DNA of 45,605 bases from JBOHNM01 sp050730675. GTDB taxonomy: Bacteria > Planctomycetota > Phycisphaerae > Phycisphaerales > UBA1924. Below are positions 33,775 to 42,467 of this stretch, in pieces. The DNA lies in contig JBOHNM010000012.1 of assembly GCA_050730675.1 (NCBI GenBank), positions 1 through 45,605 on the forward strand, given 5' to 3'. The translations under genes and the position numbers were made by a program. Every line of letters begins with the position of its first letter. The first letter of the stretch is position 1. The notes beneath the pieces were generated by a model. It worked only from the letters and a program-made list of their open reading frames with translations, was not told the origin of the DNA and did no database searches.

Positions 33775-34440
33775 ATGCGATGGCGATGGGGGTTCATCTT
33801 GCTGGTGCTGGGCGTGTCGCTGATCGCGGTGTGTGTGGAGACGGTGGTGATGGCCGCGACGGGGGCGATGCGGTTTGGACCGCTGTACCAAGAGACGGCG
33901 TGGCGTGGGCCGGTGGATGAGGGGTGGCCGCGGAAGCCGGACGGGTTGATGCGGGCGCGGAACATGCTGATCGATGCGGACCGGTTCCAGGCGCAGGCGC
34001 CGCCGGAGCGGACCGGGGGGACGTGGCGTTTGTACTTTCGGACCGAGATCCACGTGGGGTGGCCCCTGCGGTGCGCCGAGTATGACCGCACATATGCCTC
34101 GCGCCCGCCCGGAGACCCGCTGGGGTCATGGTTCACGGACGAGCCGCCGTCGGCGTGGCGGCATGGCCTGGTGGTGCCGCGGTGGCTGCGATGGGCGCAC
34201 GACGATCAAGCCGTGGCGAGCGAGACGCGGCGCATCCCGCTGAGGCCGATCTGGCCGGGGCTTGTTGTGAACACACTGGTGAACGCGTGCGTGATCGGGC
34301 CGCTGATGCTCGTGCCGGGGTGGGTGCGGCGCCGATGGCGACGCAGGCACGGGCGATGCGTTGGGTGCGGGTATTCGCGGGCGGGGCTAGGGGGAGGAGT
34401 GGCGTGCCCGGAGTGCGGTGGAGGGAAGGCAGAAGGATGA
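33775..34440 (+). CDS. Two-TM membrane protein with C-terminal zinc ribbon
   Basis: 221 residues, the complete member of the family in this window. First membrane segment WGFILLVLGVSLIAVCVETV (about 5-26), an extracytoplasmic domain of about 135 residues with conserved-looking Trp and Arg positions (TWRLYFRTEIHVGWPLRCAE), second segment (IWPGLVVNTLVNACVIGPLM), a basic WVRRRWRRRHG stretch and the zinc ribbon CVGCGYSRAGLGGGVACPEC. I start at the ATG at 33775; an earlier GTG at 33727 lies inside the 8-bp tandem repeat. The gene is divergent from the GAF-SpoIIE phosphatase gene (135 bp apart). Function unknown; the layout (external domain, cytoplasmic zinc ribbon) would suit signalling or protein interaction. 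Confidence 0.8.
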   Translation: MRWRWGFILLVLGVSLIAVCVETVVMAATGAMRFGPLYQETAWRGPVDEGWPRKPDGLMRARNMLIDADRFQAQAPPERTGGTWRLYFRTEIHVGWPLRCAEYDRTYASRPPGDPLGSWFTDEPPSAWRHGLVVPRWLRWAHDDQAVASETRRIPLRPIWPGLVVNTLVNACVIGPLMLVPGWVRRRWRRRHGRCVGCGYSRAGLGGGVACPECGGGKAEG

Positions 34441-34554
34441 AGAAGAAAGGAGAAGAGCTTGTCCGACCCGTTTATGTGACAGGTCGCTCGGGGTGCGACC
34501 GCATCGAGTTTGCCGGCCAGAGCAACTCTGCTACGGGGCGAGCGCTTCGTATTG

Positions 34555-37242
34555 CTACTGGCAACCTGCGAAGTAGGCGGCGAGGAAGGCGATGAGGTCG
34601 TCGGTGGTGATGGTGCCGTCGGGGGTGGGGTTGCCGCCGAGGCCGACGATGTCGGCGATAGTGAGGTCGTTGGCGAAGAAGGCGGTGAGGAAGACAACGA
34701 TGTCGTCGGCCGAGAGCTGCTCGTCGCAGCCGAAGGCGCCGCCGAGGCGGGCGACGTCGGCTTTGTTGGGGCAGCCGGCGACGAGGATGGCGGGGGCGCT
34801 GAAGGTGGTTCCACACGAATTCGTGGCGGCGCAGACGTATCGCCGCGGCGAGAAGGGCCCGGACATGGCGTCCTCCGGGCGCGGACGGGTGATGGTGATG
34901 CCGATGTCGGTGGAACCGGAGATGGTGGAGCCCCACGGCGTCGGTCCGTCGACCAGCGCGACACCGTCGCGGTACCACTGCGTCGTGACGTTGGTCGGGT
35001 TGCCCGGGGCGAGCGCGACGATCGTGACCGACGAAGTGTTGTTGCAGAAGCGCTGGTCGAAGGGGCGGACGCCGAAACCGGGCGCCCACTGCACGGGCAT
35101 CGCGATCTGGTAGAGGCCGGCGGCATCGCCCGCGATCAGCACGCGCGAGCCGTCGGCATTGACGGCGGCGTTGCCGTGTCCGAGCGGGATGGGCAGCACG
35201 GCGATCGGCGTCGGGACATTCTCGACGAAGAAGAAGGAGAAGAGCTGGAAGATGGTCACGCTGTTGGACTGGGTGTCATCGCCCGTCACGTTCAGGTCGT
35301 GGGCCCTGCCCTTGACCCCGACGAGGAACTTGGCCGTTGCGTTGGAGACATACGTGAGCGAGGAGAACGCGCCGAGGGATCCCGCGCCGGTGGTCGAGGT
35401 GTCGGCGAAGCGCTGCGTGGGATTCGTCATGTTGGTGACAACAAGGAGTTCGAGCCGCGTATCGGATATCTGGAACGGTGTCGCGCCGACCGAGGCGCTG
35501 ACGTAGAGGTAGTTCGGGCTTTTGACCATCGAGTTGACGCGGTAGCCCGAAACGGGGTTCCATATGGACGCAACGAACGGTACCTCGGCATTGGTCGTGT
35601 CCAGGAGCCAGAGGCCGAAGGGCGTGGTGCCCAGTGCGGCTGCGTTGTTAGACCACGAAGTCAGGCATGTGAAGTCGGAGTTGTTGCCACCGTAGTGGGT
35701 GGAGCTGCGGTGCTGCGGCGAGGTGGGGACGGCGAGCTCGTAGATCTTGAAGTCGTTGTTGGTCGTGAAGACGTAGAGCCGCGAGCCGGAGACGGACATC
35801 AGGTGCGCCCGGACGCCGGTGATGGTCGAGCGCGTTACAGGAGCGGCGGGGTTGGTGATATCAATGATGGCGATGACATCACCGCCGGGATTGCCCTGCG
35901 AGGCGACGCACGCGAGCCCGATGGTCCCCCCTGCGAGTTCGCCGAGTTCGACGAGTTCGGAATAGAAGGGCAATGGGTGCGAACTCCGCAGCTGCTGAGC
36001 CTCGGGCAGCGTGTAGTCGAAGAGGCGCAGTGCGTTGAGGGTGTAGTCGAGGACGACGGAGGTGTTGCCGCGCTGACGGACGACGGTGGGGCGCGTGGGG
36101 AGGGGCACGACGGGCGTGGACCGCGTCGTCGACGCGGCGGGGTTGGTGGTGTTCATCGTCATCAGGCCGGCCGGCCCGGCGGCCCAGTAGTCGGTGCTTG
36201 GAACGCAGACCATCTGCCAGACCTGCGGGAAGGAATCGAAGTACGCACCGAGCCAGACGAGCGAGGCGGGGTTGATGGTGTCCCACGTGCCCACGCCTGA
36301 GTTCTCGATCGCGATCCGGAGCTGGTTGCCGATGGAGGACATGCAACTTGCCTCGCCGTTAAGGTCCACTTCGGCGTTCCAAGTGGGGTTGGTCGCGACG
36401 CTCACGTTCGCGGCGCGCATGCCCTCTTCCGAAGAACCCTGTGCGTGCCGGTAGCTGACCAGGAGCTTGTTGCCGATGGCCGTCATGGCGCCGACGCGGG
36501 CCGTGTAGGCGCCGAGCGGAGCGTTGGTGAGGGCCGCGCCGGTGGGCACCGGGGCGGCGGCGTTGGTGACATTGAAGCCCTGGATCCCCAGGATCTGGGA
36601 CTGGTTCTCGTGGAAAGCGGCCCAGAGAACGTTGCTGACCATCGCGACACGATCGAAGACGTAGTTGCTTGTCAGCGGCGCGCGCTGCCAGAGGAACTGG
36701 GGCGTGCCGGAGGAGAGTTCGTAGGCCCAGATCTCCGTGAAGTTCAACTCGGGTGCGAAGACGTGCTCGTCGAGGATGACGATGTAGACGCGCGTTCCGT
36801 CGGCGACGATGTCGATGGCGTAGTCGGTGTTGATCGTCGAAGGGAGACCTGTATTCACGAACTGGGAAGCCGCGACGGTGAAGACCTGGACGTCACCATT
36901 CTGCAGAAGGACAAACCCGCGCGAGGAGCCCTGGGTGTAGGCGATCTTGACTGCGGGCGCGTCAAGGGCGATCCTGCGCCGGGGCGAGTACGGCGCAGGA
37001 GCAGAAGATGAGGCGAGGCTGAACATCTCGAGTTCGGTGCCGCGGGCGACCACGAGGGTGTTGGCGTTCACCTGGGCGACGGCGTTGGTTTCGCCGCCGA
37101 AGTGTCCGGTGAAGCTCGGGCCGCACTGGGCGGCGGCGGGGCGGGGGAGCAAGAGGAGCAGACTGGTGAGCACGAGGGCGGCGAGAGGCGTCCGACGGCA
37201 CGTCGCGGCAACGGAACGTGAAGCGGAAAAAAATAAGCTCAT
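34555..37242 (-). CDS. Large secreted beta-propeller-like protein with Ig-like and GC-type dockerin domains
   Basis: 895 residues. Signal peptide (LAALVLTSLLLLLPRPAAAQ). The next 700 or so residues contain repeated units of LVIVD/propeller type (VIAIIDITNPAAPVTRSTI, FGLWLLDTTNAEVPFVASIW, VLLQNGDVQVFTV). A short Ig-like domain follows (VTTQWYRDGVALVDG, YVCAATNSCGTT). The C-terminus is a GC-type dockerin, CPNKADVARLGG to FLAAYFAGCQ, very like the one ending at 5582. It is presumably exported and attached through the dockerin; the ligand is unknown. GAGGGG precedes the ATG at 37242. It follows the anchored-protein gene ending at 37503 on the same strand but a terminator separates them. Confidence 0.85.
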   Translation of the reverse strand: MSLFFSASRSVAATCRRTPLAALVLTSLLLLLPRPAAAQCGPSFTGHFGGETNAVAQVNANTLVVARGTELEMFSLASSSAPAPYSPRRRIALDAPAVKIAYTQGSSRGFVLLQNGDVQVFTVAASQFVNTGLPSTINTDYAIDIVADGTRVYIVILDEHVFAPELNFTEIWAYELSSGTPQFLWQRAPLTSNYVFDRVAMVSNVLWAAFHENQSQILGIQGFNVTNAAAPVPTGAALTNAPLGAYTARVGAMTAIGNKLLVSYRHAQGSSEEGMRAANVSVATNPTWNAEVDLNGEASCMSSIGNQLRIAIENSGVGTWDTINPASLVWLGAYFDSFPQVWQMVCVPSTDYWAAGPAGLMTMNTTNPAASTTRSTPVVPLPTRPTVVRQRGNTSVVLDYTLNALRLFDYTLPEAQQLRSSHPLPFYSELVELGELAGGTIGLACVASQGNPGGDVIAIIDITNPAAPVTRSTITGVRAHLMSVSGSRLYVFTTNNDFKIYELAVPTSPQHRSSTHYGGNNSDFTCLTSWSNNAAALGTTPFGLWLLDTTNAEVPFVASIWNPVSGYRVNSMVKSPNYLYVSASVGATPFQISDTRLELLVVTNMTNPTQRFADTSTTGAGSLGAFSSLTYVSNATAKFLVGVKGRAHDLNVTGDDTQSNSVTIFQLFSFFFVENVPTPIAVLPIPLGHGNAAVNADGSRVLIAGDAAGLYQIAMPVQWAPGFGVRPFDQRFCNNTSSVTIVALAPGNPTNVTTQWYRDGVALVDGPTPWGSTISGSTDIGITITRPRPEDAMSGPFSPRRYVCAATNSCGTTFSAPAILVAGCPNKADVARLGGAFGCDEQLSADDIVVFLTAFFANDLTIADIVGLGGNPTPDGTITTDDLIAFLAAYFAGCQ

Positions 37243-37474
37243 TTGGATCCCCTCGCCTTGTACCGTCGCTCGGCAGCTCTCGCGGGGGCGGAGCGGCACG
37301 AGACGAGCGGTTGAGCGCGCCGGCGATGCTAACAGATTGGCCGCGGAAAGGGGCGGATTCGCGGAGGTTGGCCCGAATTGACGACCGCCGTGCGGAATGA
37401 CGGGCGAAGAGCGGAGTGCGAGCCAACGTCCGATCTCGGCGCGGGATGCGCGGTGAAAAACGCGGATCGCGGCG

Positions 37475-37499
37475 AAAAAAAACGGGCGAAAATATCGCC
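37475..37499 (-). terminator. Rho-independent terminator of the anchored-protein gene
   Basis: 5-bp stem ggcga/tcgcc with 5-nt loop, followed on the minus strand by CG and eight T. It starts 4 nt after the stop at 37503. The stem is short but the T-tract is very good. Confidence 0.7.
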
Positions 37500-37502
37500 G
37501 AC

Positions 37503-38231
37503 TCACCGCGAGCGGCGGCGTCGCGCGAGGGCGGCAACGGCTGAGAGCATGACCATGCCGGCCGACGGGGCCGGGACTGGGCCGAAGCTCACGTTGTCCA
37601 CGCCCATGTTGAAGAAGTTGACGTTGTCGGTCTCGGCGAAGCGGAGGCGGAGGGTTTCGCCGGCGTGGGCCTGGAGGAGGGTGGTGATGTCGATGCTGAA
37701 GGTGGTGTAGCCGAGGACGAGGGGCGTCTGGTCGGTGGTGGCGAAGAGGTTCTGGAGGACGCTTGCGGCGGCGAGGCTGAAGACATCGCCGGTGGTGGTG
37801 ATGATGTCCACGCGGGCTTGCTGGTTGAGATTGAGGCCGCCGGTCTGGTTGGTGGCGGCCCAGTCGAGGGTGTTGGGAACGAAATAGGCGCCGCCGCCGT
37901 TGTTGAGGTAGAGGGAGAACTGGATGGCGGTGGGCGTGACGACGGCGGGAACGGTGAAGTCCTGGTAGAGGACGTGGCTGCCGCCGGCGGCGGCGTCGGT
38001 CATCGCGGCGCCGGCGCCCTGGGGCGGTGCGGGGACCACAAAGCCGTTGATCGGAGTGGCCGTGCCGGTCTGGAGGGACCATTGGCCGTCGCTGCCGGTC
38101 TGGTCGGCGCGGGTCCAGCCGGTAAAGCCGGATTCGAAGCCGCCGTTGGTGATGGTCTGGGCGAAGGCGGCGGGGGCGAGGGCGGCGGCGAGTGCTGCGC
38201 CGAAGGCCGGCACGAGGGTGCGAGTGTTCAT
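37503..38231 (-). CDS. Secreted carbohydrate-binding-like protein with PEP-CTERM-like tail
   Basis: 242 residues. Signal peptide (LVPAFGAALAAALAPAAFA), then a beta-sandwich that opens ITNGGFESGFTGWTRADQ and contains VLYQDFTVPAVVTPTAIQFS and LRLRFAETDNVNFFNMGVDN, typical of secreted galactose-binding-like or choice-of-anchor domains. The tail has VPAPSAG, a hydrophobic segment and RRRRSR, a third variant of the sorting signal in this window. The ATG at 38231 lies 55 nt after the stop of the glucose/sorbosone dehydrogenase gene on the same strand, so the two may form an operon that ends at the terminator at 37475-37499. Confidence 0.8.
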   Translation of the reverse strand: MNTRTLVPAFGAALAAALAPAAFAQTITNGGFESGFTGWTRADQTGSDGQWSLQTGTATPINGFVVPAPPQGAGAAMTDAAAGGSHVLYQDFTVPAVVTPTAIQFSLYLNNGGGAYFVPNTLDWAATNQTGGLNLNQQARVDIITTTGDVFSLAAASVLQNLFATTDQTPLVLGYTTFSIDITTLLQAHAGETLRLRFAETDNVNFFNMGVDNVSFGPVPAPSAGMVMLSAVAALARRRRSR

Positions 38232-38286
38232 CACTTTCTCCTTGATCGATTCAACAGGCAAATCTGTTCGTAGTTGGTCTCGGGGA

Positions 38287-39825
38287 TCAGGGCACGCGGC
38301 GGCGGATGCGGTAGATGACACCGTCGGTGATGGAGGTCACGTAGAGGTTGCCGTCGGGGCCCTGCTCGATATCGGGGGTTGCGCCAAAGCCGGTACCGAT
38401 CTGCAGGGACTCGCTCTCGGTGCCTTCGAACTTGGCGGGGTGGAAGAGGTTGTCGGCGACGTGATCGGCCAGGCGCGGGTCGTCGCTGACATCCACGTGC
38501 AGGCGGTCTGGGGTGATCTTGATGCGGTAGATGCTGCCGCCGTTGTTGCCGACTTGGGAGAAAGCGCGGGCGGAGCCCATCCAGAAGGTTCCTGCGTACT
38601 CGGGGCCGAGGGCGTTGCCGGAGACGAAGGTGGAACCCGCGGGGCCGATCTCGTAGAGCCAACTCAGCTCGGGGTCGCGGTAGACCGCGCCGGGGAGCAT
38701 GAACATGCGCGACTGGGCCGCGGCGGCGGTGTAGGCGATGCGGGTTGGCGGGTAGCGGACCTGCTGGACGGCGCTGTTGAAGAGCTTGGTCTCGATGGAC
38801 TTGAACTGGGCGAAGCGGTCGAGCGGGCCGGCGAGCTGGACCCAGCCGCCGTTCATGCCTGGGACCACACGGTTGAGTTCGCTGAAGGCGTCATCGGCGT
38901 TCTCGGTGACCCAGAAATTGCCGGAGATCGGGTCAAAGGCCATGCCGAAGCCGTTACGGTGGCCATAGGAGTAGATCTTCTGGACGTTGGCGCCCACCTC
39001 GCCGCCGATGGCCGCGCCGGCGCCGAAGAACGGGTTGTCGGCGGGAGCTGAGCCGTCGGTGTTCAGGTGGAGGATCATGCCCGCGAGGTGGGCGTTATCC
39101 GGGGCGGGGCCGCCGAAGGTGTCGTCAACGAATGGGGCGGTGAGGAAGGGGCCGTTGGCGAGGTTCTGCAACCAGCCGCGGCGGCCCTGGTCGCCCATGA
39201 AGATGTAGAGCTTGTCATCGGGGCCGAACTTGATGACGCCGCCGTTGTGGTTGCCGTTGGCGCCGGTGTTGTTGCTGCCGGGGTGGCCGGGGACGGGGGT
39301 GTTGTCGGTCTGGAGCGACCGCATCATGATGAGGTTCTGGGCGAAGGTGAGCGTGTTGCCGTCCCACGTGTAGCGGTCGACGCGGTTGCCCTGGAGCGGC
39401 GTCTCCAGAGCGACGGTGCTGTCGGCGCCGGTGCTGCTCTCGGTCCAGCGGATGAAGACTGAGGGGTTTTTGGGGAAGTCGGGGTGGAGGGCCATGCTGA
39501 GCAGGCCGCGCTCCGAGTTGGAATTGACGGCGAGGTCAAGGGCGGGCGTGGGCTGGATGACGCCGTTGATGACGCGCCTGACCTGGCCCGAGGCTTTTTC
39601 GAGGACGAAGAAATCGTTGGGGCCGAGGAAGACGATGCCGATGGGCTGATTGAGCCCGGCGAGGAAGACCCCGGCCTCGAGGTTAGGGTCTCGCATCGCC
39701 AGGGGAGTGGTGTCGGCGCTTGCACTGCTGGTGCAAAGCATGGTGCCGGCGAGGGTTGCGAGACTCGCGAGGAGTGTGGTGCGGGCAATACGACCGCGCG
39801 GAATCAGACTGAGCGTGCCGCTCAT
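38287..39825 (-). CDS. Secreted PQQ-dependent glucose/sorbosone dehydrogenase-like protein
   Basis: 512 residues with signal peptide (RTTLLASLATLAGTMLCTSSASA). A six-bladed propeller of the soluble glucose dehydrogenase / Hip family. The PQQ and active-site landmarks are present: His in GNHNGGVIKFGPD, MGDQGRRG, GHRNGFGMAFDP with the conserved HRN, TENADDAFSELNRV, and SITDGVIYRIRR at the end. It would oxidise an aldose in the periplasm or outside and pass electrons to a quinone or other acceptor; the true substrate is not known. GGGAG lies before the ATG at 39825. Probably co-transcribed with the anchored beta-sandwich gene downstream. Confidence 0.88.
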   Translation of the reverse strand: MSGTLSLIPRGRIARTTLLASLATLAGTMLCTSSASADTTPLAMRDPNLEAGVFLAGLNQPIGIVFLGPNDFFVLEKASGQVRRVINGVIQPTPALDLAVNSNSERGLLSMALHPDFPKNPSVFIRWTESSTGADSTVALETPLQGNRVDRYTWDGNTLTFAQNLIMMRSLQTDNTPVPGHPGSNNTGANGNHNGGVIKFGPDDKLYIFMGDQGRRGWLQNLANGPFLTAPFVDDTFGGPAPDNAHLAGMILHLNTDGSAPADNPFFGAGAAIGGEVGANVQKIYSYGHRNGFGMAFDPISGNFWVTENADDAFSELNRVVPGMNGGWVQLAGPLDRFAQFKSIETKLFNSAVQQVRYPPTRIAYTAAAAQSRMFMLPGAVYRDPELSWLYEIGPAGSTFVSGNALGPEYAGTFWMGSARAFSQVGNNGGSIYRIKITPDRLHVDVSDDPRLADHVADNLFHPAKFEGTESESLQIGTGFGATPDIEQGPDGNLYVTSITDGVIYRIRRRVP

Positions 39826-39944
39826 ACGGATCTCCCTTCATGCTGAGATGTTCTGGACCTTCCCACGATCCAATCGCCGCGGGGGGCGGGTTCATTGCAG
39901 CGATTGCGAAGGAGGGGAGTATCTTGCTCTGAATTTCTTGAGTC

Positions 39945-39964
39945 GCATGAGAGAATGCTCATGC
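39945..39964. promoter_or_regulatory. Inverted repeat GCATGAG-N6-CTCATGC
   Basis: Perfect 7-bp arms with a 6-bp spacer, about 120 bp upstream of the dehydrogenase ATG and downstream of the candidate promoter. Symmetry and spacing fit a dimeric regulator site; it could also be a leader stem-loop. Confidence 0.35.
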
Positions 39965-40067
39965 AGGAGACGGCGTGTGGCGGTGGATGAAGCTGGCTAT
40001 CGATGGCGAGGTTGGGATTGGTTCGCAGCCACCAGGAATGGCGGAATCGCGAAACTCGCATTTCTCG

Positions 40068-40095
40068 AATATACACATTATCGTGTAGTTGAGAA
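40068..40095 (-). promoter_or_regulatory. Candidate promoter for the dehydrogenase operon
   Basis: Minus strand: -35 TTCTCA (40090-40095), 16-bp spacer, -10 TATATT (40068-40073). It lies in a locally AT-rich stretch. The leader would be about 235 nt and would include the inverted repeat at 39945. Confidence 0.3.
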
Positions 40096-40159
40096 CGTTC
40101 GCGTTGCTCGCGGCTCGTATTGACGACTTCGGTTGAGCGGGCGAACCCTGATCCCGGCC

Positions 40160-40178
40160 CTCTCCCATCGGGGGAGAG
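40160..40178. repeat. Hairpin ctctccc-atcgg-gggagag
   Basis: Perfect 7-bp arms just after the stop of the HExxH gene. No T-run follows on the minus strand, so it is at best a weak terminator. Confidence 0.35.
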
Positions 40179-40183
40179 AAAAC

Positions 40184-40834
40184 CTACGCCGCGAGTTCCG
40201 TCGCATGCGCGCGGCGGCGGATAGGCCGGTGCTGGTAGGGCTCGAGTTCGGGAGGGAGTTGTGCGAGGCCGCGGCGGCGGGCCTTGCTCACGGCGTACCA
40301 GAGTGAAAGCGCGATGCGGTGGCGGACGGCGTCGGTGATGTTGAGGCCGTGGTGCTCCATCGCACCCAGGGCCCACATCCAAGCGTGGTATTCTTCGAGG
40401 CATCGCGGCTTGTAGCGGTTGAAGCCGATGGCGTGGTGGCCGATCTCGTGGAGGAAGACGGCGATCGACATCGGCCCCTTGGGACGGGGCGACTCGATGA
40501 GGTTCACCAGGCGGCCGTCGGTGTACTTGAGCTGCCAGGCGACGCCGCTCATACTACTGCGCCACTTACGCACGCGGACGGAGTATCGCTGGAGCATGAG
40601 GCGGACGACCTCGTCGTACTGCTTCTGGCGGGCGGAGGAGCGGGCCGGGCGTGTGGGGCGCTGGTGCTTGCCGGCCCGGGGATTGGCGCGGGCGCGGTCC
40701 GGCCGCTGCGGTCGTGTTGACTCAGCGGCGGGCGGCTGCGCGGGAGGAACAGCGCGGCCGCGGAGTGACGGCGCGATGCGGCGCAGAATTGGGGCAACCA
40801 AATTCCAAAATGTGTTTTGCACGCTCGTCGTCAC
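40184..40834 (-). CDS. Putative zinc metallopeptidase (HEIGHH) in the def-fmt operon
   Basis: 216 residues. The first 70 are basic and Pro-rich and probably disordered. The C-terminal part has FLHEIGHHAIGF, a zincin HExxH site, with acidic residues 14-15 positions on (CLEEYHAW) that could be the third ligand. SLWYAVSKARRRGLAQLPPE follows. No signal peptide, so it likely acts in the cytoplasm. The start is a GTG at 40834 whose last bases overlap the fmt stop (GTGA), the same coupling as at ribD. A longer ATG start at 40873 lies inside fmt. Family not recognised; a link to N-terminal processing of new proteins is suggested only by position. Confidence 0.7.
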   Translation of the reverse strand: MTTSVQNTFWNLVAPILRRIAPSLRGRAVPPAQPPAAESTRPQRPDRARANPRAGKHQRPTRPARSSARQKQYDEVVRLMLQRYSVRVRKWRSSMSGVAWQLKYTDGRLVNLIESPRPKGPMSIAVFLHEIGHHAIGFNRYKPRCLEEYHAWMWALGAMEHHGLNITDAVRHRIALSLWYAVSKARRRGLAQLPPELEPYQHRPIRRRAHATELAA

Positions 40835-41793
40835 TTCGCCGTGGGTGGGCCGGGGGGGAGCGGGGACGAGCATACCGCGCCGGCGGCGAGGGTGCGACCG
40901 CCGCCGCGGAGGTAATCACCCCAATCCATGGCGCGTCCGCCGGGGGGTTGCACCGAGAGGAGTTGCAGGGCGGTTCCGCTGCCGCAGGAGACGACGCCGG
41001 TGGCGGGATCGACGAGAAGTCCGGAGTGATGCGCGGGAGAGCCGGGGACGGAGCGGACGCGCAGGAGTTTGAGCGGGCGGCCGTGGATTTCGATGGTGAC
41101 GCCGGGCCAGGGAGTGAGACCGTGGATGCGGCGGCGGACTTCATCGACGGAACCGTTGAAGTCGAGAGCGGCGTCGGCACGCGAGAGCTTCTTGGCTTTG
41201 GTGACGAGGGACTCGTCTTGCGTGATGGACTGGAGCGTACCGGCGGCGTGGGCCGCGAGGACCTGTTCGACCAGCGGCGGGCCATCGGCGGCGAGGAGGT
41301 CGTGGAGTTCGCCGGCGGTGGAGGCGGGGTCGATCGGACGGCGCGACTGGGCGAGGATGAGCCCGGCATCCATGCGGTCGGCGAGGGTGATGACGGAGTT
41401 ACCGGTTTCCGCATCGCCGGCGAGGATGGCGGCGTTGATCGGCGCGGCGCCGCGCCAGCGTGGCAGGAGGCTGGCATGGAGATTGATGGCGAAGACGCCG
41501 TCGAGGAGGGCTGGGCCGAGCTTTTGGCCGAAGGCGATGACGACCCAGGCTTGTGCATCAAGAGCACGTGCCGCCGCGGTCTGGCCGGGGGCGTTGATGT
41601 TCTCCGGCTTGAAGAGGGGAACGCCGGCAAGGTGCTGGGCGGCCCACTCGCCGACAGGTGTCGGCGTGAGGTCCTTGCCGCGACCGGCGGGGCGGTCGGG
41701 CTGCGTGACAACGCCAACGACCTGGTGGTGCTCGGCGAGCGCCTGGAGGGTGGGGAGACCGAATGCACCGGAGCCGAGGAACAGGACCTTCAT
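40831..41793 (-). CDS. fmt: Methionyl-tRNA formyltransferase
   Basis: 320 residues. Formylates the Met on initiator tRNA using 10-formyl-tetrahydrofolate. The N-terminal catalytic domain has KVLFLGSGAFGLPTL, TQPDRPAGRG and the active-site NLHASLLPRWRGAAPI (catalytic Asn, His and the following loop), then GNSVITLADRMDAG. The C-terminal tRNA-binding barrel includes VRRRIHGLTPWPGVTI and ends with a short Pro-rich tail. It starts 16 nt after the def stop and overlaps the downstream metallopeptidase start, so def, fmt and the peptidase form an operon. Confidence 0.94.
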   Translation of the reverse strand: MKVLFLGSGAFGLPTLQALAEHHQVVGVVTQPDRPAGRGKDLTPTPVGEWAAQHLAGVPLFKPENINAPGQTAAARALDAQAWVVIAFGQKLGPALLDGVFAINLHASLLPRWRGAAPINAAILAGDAETGNSVITLADRMDAGLILAQSRRPIDPASTAGELHDLLAADGPPLVEQVLAAHAAGTLQSITQDESLVTKAKKLSRADAALDFNGSVDEVRRRIHGLTPWPGVTIEIHGRPLKLLRVRSVPGSPAHHSGLLVDPATGVVSCGSGTALQLLSVQPPGGRAMDWGDYLRGGGRTLAAGAVCSSPLPPGPPTAK

Positions 41794-41809
41794 CGCGCGA
41801 GTGTACGGG

Positions 41810-42376
41810 TCAGGCGTCGTGCTCGAGGTCGCGGATCTTGGCGCGATTCTTGAGACGCGAGGCCTGTGAGAACTTGTCGATGATCAGGACCCCTTCGAGG
41901 TGATCGAACTCGTGCTGCCAGCAGCGGGCGAGGAGGCCGCCGGCACGCTGGGTGAACTGGCGGCCCTCGAGGTCGGTGGCGGTGACGGTGATGAGTTCTG
42001 GGCGGAGAACGCGCCCGCGGATATCGGGGAGGGAGAGGCACCCTTCATCCATGGGCTCGAGAGGGCCCTCGGGCTTGGAGAGCGTGGGGTTGATATAGAC
42101 GGTGGGCTTGGCGGTGGCGGTGGGCGGGTCGCTCTCAACACTGCGGGGCTCTTCGGCGTCGGGGGCCGTGGACGGGACGTGGACGACGAACAGACGCCAG
42201 GAAAGCCCGACCTGGGGCCCGGCGAGACCGATGCCTTCGGCCTGGAACATCAGTTCAATCATGCGGGCGGCGACCGCCCGGACCTCGTCGGTGACCTTCG
42301 GGACAGGCTTAGCCCGCTGGCGCAGGACGGACGCCGGGTAGTTGACGATCTCGAGCTTGGCGGGGTCGATGGCCAC
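41810..42376 (-). CDS. def: Peptide deformylase
   Basis: 188 residues. Removes the formyl group from nascent proteins. All three motifs are present: GIGLAGPQVG, EGCLSLP (metal Cys) and QHEFDHLEG (two metal His and catalytic Glu). About 25 residues rich in Pro, Glu and Ser (STAPDAEEPRSVESDPPTAT) are inserted between motifs 1 and 2. The GTG start at 42376 precedes the family's opening EIVNYPASVLRQRAKPV; a longer open frame upstream runs across the divergent TPR gene and is a shadow. First gene of the def-fmt-metallopeptidase operon. Confidence 0.94.
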   Translation of the reverse strand: MAIDPAKLEIVNYPASVLRQRAKPVPKVTDEVRAVAARMIELMFQAEGIGLAGPQVGLSWRLFVVHVPSTAPDAEEPRSVESDPPTATAKPTVYINPTLSKPEGPLEPMDEGCLSLPDIRGRVLRPELITVTATDLEGRQFTQRAGGLLARCWQHEFDHLEGVLIIDKFSQASRLKNRAKIRDLEHDA

Positions 42377-42467
42377 AGTCCAAGGTAGGCGCAGGAAGGG
42401 AGGTTTCGCCCGCCCCCACAATCGACTAACATGAGGCCACTCGACGCACGCCAGAGGAGTCCACGCT

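Larger units (their letters stand above)
39826..40183. other. Intergenic region upstream of the dehydrogenase gene
   Basis: 358 bases, partly AT-rich (39920-40110). It contains the candidate promoter at 40068-40095, the inverted repeat at 39945-39964 and the hairpin at 40160-40178. Short open frames exist but lack ribosome sites and recognisable sequence. Confidence 0.45.

Noticed and set aside
39650..40123. Plus-strand open frame across the dehydrogenase upstream region
   Set aside because: Its first half is antisense to the dehydrogenase gene; the second half has no recognisable sequence or start.
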